Source of the DNA: Orenia metallireducens
GTDB taxonomy: Bacteria > Bacillota > Halanaerobiia > Halobacteroidales > Halobacteroidaceae
DNA: 38,931 nt
Direction of reading: 5' to 3'
Assembly (NCBI RefSeq): GCF_003001995.1
Contig: NZ_PVNB01000035.1
Span: 1 to 38,931 of the forward strand
In this document: in pieces, positions 33,741 through 38,931 of the stretch
Position numbering within the stretch: the first letter of the stretch is position 1
Layout of the letters: every line of letters starts with the position of its first letter
Position numbers and translations under genes: made by a program
The notes under the pieces: generated by a model
Told to the model about the DNA's origin: nothing
Database searches by the model: none
What the model saw: the letters and a program-made list of their open reading frames with translations, nothing else

Positions 33741-34895
33741 TTAGGAAATAAAATCTAGTTTTTCTAGTACAATATAAAGTATTTTCTTGCGACGTACTAC
33801 AACCCTTACTTCACTTAACATTCCTGTCTTAATAAATTCTGCTTGTCCTTTTTTATCATAAAGTTTAGTTCCTCCAATTGTTGCTTCAACATTATAAGGC
33901 AAAGAAGCATTATTTTGCTGACCAATAGTAGCATCACTAGATATCTTGGTCAGTTTTCCAGTTAAAGTACCATACTCTTTATATGGTAACGATAAAAATC
34001 GATATTTTACCTTTTGTCCAGCTTCTAACTGACTTATATCTTTATTTCTAACTGTAATCTCCATCTTTAAATTAGTACCTTCACCTGGAATAATACGTAA
34101 TACTTCCGTTCCTGCTGGTATATAATCATTCTTATTAAATTTTTCTAAAACTTGCACCTTTCCAGTAATTGGTGCTCTTACTTGACTTAATTCAATACTT
34201 TCCTTAACATTCTCTAATTGCTGTTTTAGTTGAATCAGCTTATCTTCTGTAGATTCAATACCATCTTTTAAATCAACTAGTATCTCACTTCTATAGCTTT
34301 TCATACTTAGCTCAGCATAGTCATACTCTGACTTTAATTCCTCTAATGTACTTTTAGTAGTTGAATGATCACTTAAACTCTTCTCTCTTATATACCTATT
34401 TTTAGCTTTTTGATAATTTAATTTCAACTGTTGCAATTTAGATTTATAGACTAAATAACGATTATAATACTTTAAATTATCTTTATCCATAAAAGCTTTA
34501 TTCTCTTTAATACTTTTTTCTAATTTGAGCAAAGATGATTTTTCGCCTTCTAATTTTATAATTTCTTTTGTGTCAGTCTCTTTTTGTAAATCAAGAGATG
34601 CTGTATCTATAACGTACAATAGTTCACCCTTGTTAACCTTCTCCCCTTCTTGAAAATTAATCTCTTTAATCTTACCACCATTAACATTTCGTATCAAACT
34701 CACATTCTGAATTGGTCTAACTACACCTGTTGCCTTTACTACTATATCAATCTCACCAAACCACATCCATACCAAAGCTACTACTACAATAGCCAGAACT
34801 AAATAAATAAAAGTCACTATAAAATTAGGCTCTTTAGCTTCTAACATCTCTCTACTATCTGACAAATCCTCAAAATTAATTATCTCAGCTCTCAT
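33741..34895 (-). CDS. HlyD-family membrane fusion protein of the peptide exporter
   Basis: 384 aa. One transmembrane helix at about 28-48, a biotinyl-lipoyl half (about 60-95; VIRNVNGG-like SLIRNVNGGKIKEINFQEGE), a long coiled coil (about 100-235), the second lipoyl half (VRAPITGKVQVLEKFNKND) and a beta-barrel domain near 265-340. Such adaptors link an inner-membrane ABC exporter to a TolC channel (HlyD/CvaA type). Its ATG overlaps the stop of the ABC gene (ATGA), showing coupling. Confidence 0.93.
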   Translation of the reverse strand: MRAEIINFEDLSDSREMLEAKEPNFIVTFIYLVLAIVVVALVWMWFGEIDIVVKATGVVRPIQNVSLIRNVNGGKIKEINFQEGEKVNKGELLYVIDTASLDLQKETDTKEIIKLEGEKSSLLKLEKSIKENKAFMDKDNLKYYNRYLVYKSKLQQLKLNYQKAKNRYIREKSLSDHSTTKSTLEELKSEYDYAELSMKSYRSEILVDLKDGIESTEDKLIQLKQQLENVKESIELSQVRAPITGKVQVLEKFNKNDYIPAGTEVLRIIPGEGTNLKMEITVRNKDISQLEAGQKVKYRFLSLPYKEYGTLTGKLTKISSDATIGQQNNASLPYNVEATIGGTKLYDKKGQAEFIKTGMLSEVRVVVRRKKILYIVLEKLDFIS

Positions 34896-37105
34896 GATAC
34901 TGCCTCACCTACTTTAATCTTCCCTAGAGTTTGTCCTGCCCACAATTGATAATACTTTCCTTCTGCTTTGATTAGCTCATCATGACTACCTTGTTCTAAT
35001 ATCTTCCCTTTCTCTAAAACTACTATTTTATCACACTGCATAATTGTACTTAAACGATGGGCAATAATAACAGTAGTAATTCCTTTACTTAACTCTTCAA
35101 TAGTATGATGAATCGCTTTCTCAGTAGCCGTATCAAGATTACTAGTGGCTTCATCTAAAACTAGGATATCAGGTTGCTTTAATATCGCCCTAGCAATTGC
35201 AATTCTTTGGCGTTGCCCCCCTGATAAGTTTGTTCCTCGCTCACCCACTAATGTCTCATACCTTAAAGGAAGTTCATTGATAAAATTATGAGCCTGAGCT
35301 TTCTTGGCTGCATCTACTATCTCATCCATAGTAATATTTTTTAAGCCAAAAGCAATATTCTCTCTTAAAGTACCACTAAATAAGAAGACATCCTGAGGAA
35401 CATAACCAATATTTCTTCTTAAACTCTCTAGATTAATATCTTTAAGATTATAATTATCAATTAAAATTTCACCTTCTTGTGGAATATAATACTTTAATAA
35501 CAGTTTAGCCAAAGTAGTCTTTCCAGAACCACTCTCACCAACAAGAGCTATCTTTTCACCTGGCTTAACATCTATATTAATCTCCTCTAATACCTTTTTT
35601 CTAGTACCATAACGAAAATCCATATCCTTAATTTCAATCTTTCCTATTAACTTCTCGGGACTTATCTTCTTGAGTTCATTCTCTTTTTCAATATCTAAAT
35701 CTAAAATTTCACCTAAACGGTCAGAAGCTACAAAAGCTTCTTGAAGTTGGGGTTGTAGATTAATTAACCGTTGAATCGGGTCGTAAAAATACGCCAATAA
35801 AGCATTAAAGGTAATCAATTGCCCTACACTAATATTACCTTTGATTACCTGTAAACCCCCAACCCAGAGAATTACCAACTCACTAACAGAAGTAAGTGCC
35901 ATCTGTAAAGAAGATTGGAGATTTCTCATCCAAGTAACCTTAAAGATTGATCTGACAAATTTGATAAATCGACTTTCTGTCTCTAAATTGGCTTCATCTT
36001 CACCATTAAAAGCCTTGATTGTAGCTATTCCAGAGACTGATTCTACTAGATATGATTGTAGGTCTGCTGCCTGTTCCATCTCTTTACGATGAATTTTTTG
36101 AAAGGGACTATTAAAACTCCAAACTACAACTATATAAAAGGGAATAATTACTGCTGATACCCAAAAGAGTGTAGAACTTTGTATATAGAGTATAATTCCA
36201 CCTACAATTACCATCAAAGTATCCAACATTACTGAAATTGCAGCACCTGAGATGGCACTTCTAATCTTTGAAGCATCATTCAAACGGGATAATATCTCCC
36301 CAACTTTACGAGTATCAAAAAAAGACATAGGTAACTCTAATACATGCTGGTAATAATTTAATATCAAAGCTAAATCTATCTTCTGACTTAAATATAAAAG
36401 TAAATGACTACGAAATGCACTCATCCCAATCTTAAATAGAGTTAAAATTACTACTCCCGTTGAAACAATATGTAGGGTCTTAGTCAATCCATCAGATAAT
36501 ACAGTATCAATCAAATATTTAAAATAAAATGCACCTATAAGTCCCATTAAAGTATATAAGATTGAAGATATGAAAATTTCCACTAGTAACCGCTTGTGGG
36601 GAGTTATCAACCCAAAAAATCTGGCAAATAAACCGGTAGTTTCATCACCTTTCTCAAATTTTTCTGTTGGTGTCAATAAGATTAAGACTCCAGTCCAAAT
36701 CTCATAAAATTCCTCACGTTTATAAGTGACCAATCCTCTACCAGGATCAGCTATTATTATCTCATTCTCACCAACTTCATGAATCACTACATAATGCATC
36801 AACGTACCATCAATAATTACATGAGCTATAGCTGGCAAAGGAAAATCTTCATCTAAATGCTCAGGCTCTGCTTTGACCCCTTTAGCTGAAAAACCCAATT
36901 CTTTAGCTGCTTTAATCATCCCTAAAGCATTAGTTCCTTTCTTATCTGTACCTGCCACTTCTCTAATCTGGGTAATTGGTATCTTCAATCCATATTGCTT
37001 GGAGATTGTTGCTAAACAAGCTGCACCGCAATCAGTTAAATCATGCTGTTTGATACAATAGTACTTTTTAAATTTTCTCTTGAGTTTGTTTAGTGTTTTT
37101 TTCAT
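34892..37105 (-). CDS. C39-peptidase ABC exporter (peptide bacteriocin/microcin type)
   Basis: 737 aa. The N-terminal C39 protease domain (about 15-150) has the catalytic Cys in QHDLTDCGAACLA, His in MHYVVIHE and Asp in ADPGRG. A six-helix membrane domain follows (about 165-450), then the ATPase (about 485-730) with Walker A GESGSGKTT, signature LSGGQRQRIAIARA, Walker B ILVLDEATSNLD and the H-loop in IIAHRLST. It should cut precursor peptides after GG and export the product (CvaB/LcnC type). All catalytic residues are intact. AAGGTGGT precedes the ATG. Confidence 0.96.
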   Translation of the reverse strand: MKKTLNKLKRKFKKYYCIKQHDLTDCGAACLATISKQYGLKIPITQIREVAGTDKKGTNALGMIKAAKELGFSAKGVKAEPEHLDEDFPLPAIAHVIIDGTLMHYVVIHEVGENEIIIADPGRGLVTYKREEFYEIWTGVLILLTPTEKFEKGDETTGLFARFFGLITPHKRLLVEIFISSILYTLMGLIGAFYFKYLIDTVLSDGLTKTLHIVSTGVVILTLFKIGMSAFRSHLLLYLSQKIDLALILNYYQHVLELPMSFFDTRKVGEILSRLNDASKIRSAISGAAISVMLDTLMVIVGGIILYIQSSTLFWVSAVIIPFYIVVVWSFNSPFQKIHRKEMEQAADLQSYLVESVSGIATIKAFNGEDEANLETESRFIKFVRSIFKVTWMRNLQSSLQMALTSVSELVILWVGGLQVIKGNISVGQLITFNALLAYFYDPIQRLINLQPQLQEAFVASDRLGEILDLDIEKENELKKISPEKLIGKIEIKDMDFRYGTRKKVLEEINIDVKPGEKIALVGESGSGKTTLAKLLLKYYIPQEGEILIDNYNLKDINLESLRRNIGYVPQDVFLFSGTLRENIAFGLKNITMDEIVDAAKKAQAHNFINELPLRYETLVGERGTNLSGGQRQRIAIARAILKQPDILVLDEATSNLDTATEKAIHHTIEELSKGITTVIIAHRLSTIMQCDKIVVLEKGKILEQGSHDELIKAEGKYYQLWAGQTLGKIKVGEAVS

Positions 37106-37141
37106 TTATACCACCTTGTCAGTCACCTAGTTTTCAAATGA

Positions 37142-37336
37142 TTATAATGCTAGATTATATAATTTTTTCTTTAATAAAAAATTATATATTATTTTCCAAA
37201 AACACATATAACTAAAAATTCCTATTCTTCCTATCAAACTAAAAACAAATATAATTTTTTGATTTTCAAGCTTCCCTTTATTGATAATAAGTTGAATTAT
37301 TAATTTGTTCAAATTTTTTATCCAAGATATTAACAT
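37142..37336 (-). CDS. Small Ile-rich basic protein, possible immunity protein
   Basis: 64 aa with two hydrophobic stretches (LNKLIIQLII and IIFVFSLIGRIGIFSYMCFW) and many Lys. It begins seven bases after the stop of the 43-aa gene and ends 36 bases before the exporter gene. The ribosome binding site is weak, so translation may depend on coupling. Small basic membrane proteins next to a precursor gene are often immunity proteins; this is inference only. Confidence 0.45.
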   Translation of the reverse strand: MLISWIKNLNKLIIQLIINKGKLENQKIIFVFSLIGRIGIFSYMCFWKIIYNFLLKKKLYNLAL

Positions 37337-37343
37337 AAGTCCA

Positions 37344-37475
37344 TTATTTAAAAATGTTTTTTAAATAATTTTTGAATCTTCTAAAATATTTCTTATACGA
37401 GTGTGGATAAAAATACATAAAAATAATATCAACTAAAATCATCAATATTATTATAATTATCAAATTCAACTTCAT
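37344..37475 (-). CDS. 43-aa single-helix membrane peptide, possible immunity protein
   Basis: Very short gene with a strong ribosome binding site (AAGGAAGGGG, five bases before ATG 37475). Residues 4-20 form one Ile-rich transmembrane helix; the remainder is strongly basic (YKKYFRRFKNYLKNIFK), giving an N-out or N-in helix with a cationic tail. It is placed between precursor 2 and the exporter. An immunity protein or an accessory factor of the exporter is plausible; no homology is claimed. Confidence 0.6.
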   Translation of the reverse strand: MKLNLIIIIILMILVDIIFMYFYPHSYKKYFRRFKNYLKNIFK

Positions 37476-37512
37476 ATTTACCCCTTCCTTTATATCAGTT
37501 ATTTAAAAAATA

Positions 37513-37565
37513 AATATAATAACTAAAAGAAACACAATTATTGTGTTTCTTTTAGTTATTATATT
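37513..37565 (-). terminator. Attenuator hairpin after precursor peptide 2
   Basis: Perfect inverted repeat with 26-base arms (37513-37538, 37540-37565). It stands 12 bases after the precursor stop and before the membrane and exporter genes. Partial read-through would give much precursor and little exporter. Confidence 0.75.
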
Positions 37566-37576
37566 AAGCCAAATTT

Positions 37577-37708
37577 TTAGCAAGATACATCTTTATATCT
37601 GTCACGATGAACTTTTAAAATTAAGCCAGAAAATCTCATCTGCATTCCTGCAAAAGGAATCCACCCTCCATCAACCATCATTAACTCTTGTTCATTCAAT
37701 TCTCTCAT
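37577..37708 (-). CDS. Double-glycine leader peptide precursor 2 (bacteriocin-like)
   Basis: 43-aa peptide with leader MRELNEQELMMVDGG, differing from precursor 1 at only two of 15 positions. The predicted 28-aa product begins WIPFAG, is basic in the second half (LKVHRDRYKD) and ends in a single Cys. The leader identity and the different product are typical of a multi-peptide system served by one exporter. GGAAAGGGTG lies upstream of ATG 37708. First gene of the exporter operon. Confidence 0.87.
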   Translation of the reverse strand: MRELNEQELMMVDGGWIPFAGMQMRFSGLILKVHRDRYKDVSC

Positions 37709-37772
37709 CAATTCTTCACCCTTTCCTCAATTATGTAGTTATTTTTTACCTCTTGAGAAGCACTGTATCTAT

Positions 37773-37801
37773 ATATTACCATAGATGTTTTAATTTGTAC
37801 A
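37773..37801 (-). promoter_or_regulatory. Promoter of precursor peptide 2 and the exporter operon
   Basis: Minus strand: TGTACA (37796-37801), 17-base spacer, TAATAT (37773-37778). Confidence 0.72.
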
Positions 37802-37804
37802 CTG

Positions 37805-37896
37805 TACTATAGTACAAATTTTTGCACTATTTCCACTTCTGACTATACTATAGTACAAACTTTTCAACGTTTTATCTTCAAATTTATACGATAGTA
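37805..37896. promoter_or_regulatory. Triple dyad operator of precursor peptide 2
   Basis: TACTATAGTA at 37805-37814 and 37846-37855 (both perfect) and TACGATAGTA at 37887-37896, centres 41 bp apart. Flanking bases such as ACTTCTGACTATACTA are also kept from the precursor 1 region. Confidence 0.8.
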
Positions 37897-37999
37897 TAGT
37901 TTTAAGTGACTATTACTTTAAATAAAAAATTTAATTAGTCTCTCTTTAGTAAACGTATAATACTCTTCTCAAATACTAAATATGTCATAAAACTATTCT

Positions 38000-38371
38000 T
38001 TAATCTAAAGTTGAATTCTTCTTTAAGAATATCCCGTATATTAATAACACCAAAGTAATTCCACCTTGAGTTAAAAGTAAATTTTCTGGAATATCTTTAA
38101 TACATAATAGGGTTAATAATAAGCAGATTAAATATAGTCCACCAATTATAAGAATAATAGTTCCTCCATTACTCTTCCAGTTCTTAATACCTATAAATTT
38201 CATACTATATATTATAAGTGGAATCCCTAAAATTAAAGTATTTATTAAAACAGATATATATTCTATAGTTATCTTGTATTTATCAATATTCTGAATCATA
38301 AATATAAAACCTGACAATATAGAAAAAATACCTGATATTAATAAAAAAAGACCCAAATATTTCTTTAACAT
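38000..38371 (-). CDS. Four-helix membrane protein, 123 aa, unknown
   Basis: From ATG 38371 with GGAGGT eleven bases upstream. Four hydrophobic segments (about 8-26, 36-56, 70-90, 98-114). It lies upstream of the precursor 2 control region, reads the same way, and has its own unit. I do not recognise it; a self-protection role for the peptide locus is possible but unsupported by homology. Confidence 0.6.
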   Translation of the reverse strand: MLKKYLGLFLLISGIFSILSGFIFMIQNIDKYKITIEYISVLINTLILGIPLIIYSMKFIGIKNWKSNGGTIILIIGGLYLICLLLTLLCIKDIPENLLLTQGGITLVLLIYGIFLKKNSTLD

Positions 38372-38489
38372 TGTTCCATAAACCTCCAATTTATTCAACT
38401 TATTTCTATTAAATTGTAATTTTTAAAATCATTCTAAAAACTACTTTTAATATGATATTTATTCAATAATTGATCTCTATAGAATAAAC

Positions 38490-38931
38490 TATTTGACCTT
38501 CCCACTGTTTGTGAGACAGTAAGTTAAGGTATATAATATAATCATTCAAGGGGGAATAAAAATGACTGAATCTAGAAGAACATATTGTGCAAAGTTTTAG
38601 AAGTATCTCGGTCAGGATATTATAAATGGTTAAAAAGAAAACCAAACAAAAGAAAAGAGGAAAATGATAAATTAAAGCTTAAAATAGCTGAAATATACTG
38701 GCAAAGTAAGGTACCTATGGTAGCCCTAGGGTTTATAGAAAACTTAGAAACGAAGGCATTTAGATGTAATAAAAAACGAGTAGAAAGACTAATGAAAGAA
38801 CTTGGTTTAAAAGCAATCCAAAAACGTAAATTTAAAGCTACAACTAACTCTAATCATAATTTGCCTGTAAATGAGAATATCCTGAATCGAGAATTTGATG
38901 TAAAAGAAAGAAATAAGGTCTGGGTTTCAGA
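38490..38931 (+). mobile_element. Left part of a decayed IS3-family insertion sequence, cut by the window end
   Basis: The region starts near CCCACTGTTTGTGAGACAG, a plausible terminal repeat, then a GGGGAATAAAA start region and the first codons of an orfA-like gene, followed directly by orfB sequence. It runs past the window end. Confidence 0.65.
38562..38931 (+). pseudogene. Deleted and frameshifted IS3-family transposase (orfA-orfB remnant)
   Basis: ATG 38562 opens [12 protein letters not shown], like an IS3-family orfA start, and stops after 12 codons. Overlapping it in another frame, from about 38579, is orfB sequence: [16 protein letters not shown] (the HTH_21 region). Near 38706-38765 the conserved [16 protein letters not shown] is read only in a second frame; after that the first frame resumes with [20 protein letters not shown] and reaches NKVWVS, the start of the rve catalytic domain. 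So there is one large deletion joining orfA to orfB and two opposite frameshifts. It cannot make an active transposase. Confidence 0.85.

Noticed and set aside
37543-37812. Plus-strand open frame of 89 codons
   Set aside because: It is antisense to precursor peptide 2, its promoter and the hairpin; no ribosome binding site.
38463-38645. Minus-strand open frame of 60 codons
   Set aside because: It lies opposite the IS3 remnant and its start region, with no ribosome binding site.
38562-38931. Programmed frameshift of an intact IS3 transposase
   Set aside because: The usual orfA-orfB slip site is gone with the deletion, and the two shifts lie inside orfB where none is expected.

Overview
The window looks like chromosome from a low-GC, spore-forming, diderm Firmicute. 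My best guess is order Halanaerobiales, close to Orenia/Halobacteroides; this is an inference from gene content, not a database match. Spore formation is indicated by three tandem alpha/beta-type small acid-soluble spore protein genes at the left end. An outer membrane is indicated by two TolC-like proteins and a beta-barrel-like protein. Start codons (ATG, TTG, GTG) follow strong AGGAGG-type ribosome binding sites. Most genes lie on the minus strand.

Layout. 0.35-2.1 kb: spore protein genes and a secreted LysM-CAP protein (plus strand). 2.2-15.7 kb (minus strand): a conserved Firmicute block nadD - [DEAD-box helicase] - yqeK - LCP protein - rsfS - leuS - unknown 518-aa protein - comEA - comEC. 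leuS has a T-box leader. 16-28 kb: separate housekeeping and stress units, namely an unknown protein, an esterase-fold lipoprotein lacking its catalytic residues, a HAD hydrolase, a flavodoxin, trkH-trkA potassium uptake, PHP phosphoesterase-hslO, an HD-GYP protein, 3-methyladenine glycosylase, a thermonuclease-like protein and a small membrane protein. 28.6-38.4 kb: an accessory peptide-secretion locus. 38.5 kb to the end: a decayed IS3-family element.

Two systems stand out. First, the leuS T-box leader (about 9703-10006, minus strand) holds a complete tRNA-Ala(GGC) gene inside what should be stem III. Its stem I appears cut down to the specifier loop with a CUC (Leu) specifier. Second, the 29-38 kb region encodes a peptide export system not seen by ordinary gene length cut-offs. 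It has two short precursors (50 and 43 aa) sharing a near-identical double-glycine leader, a C39-peptidase ABC exporter, an HlyD-type adaptor, two TolC-like proteins, tiny membrane proteins that could give immunity, and a GAF-LuxR regulator. Both precursor promoters carry the same array of three TACTATAGTA dyads spaced exactly 41 bp, the nearest just upstream of the -35 box. This resembles colicin V/class II microcin export, here in a Firmicute with an outer membrane.

The intergenic spaces hold a family of dispersed hairpin repeats. Several share conserved ends (ATATTGCGACACTTT-like), but their inner arms are built from different short degenerate repeat units from copy to copy.
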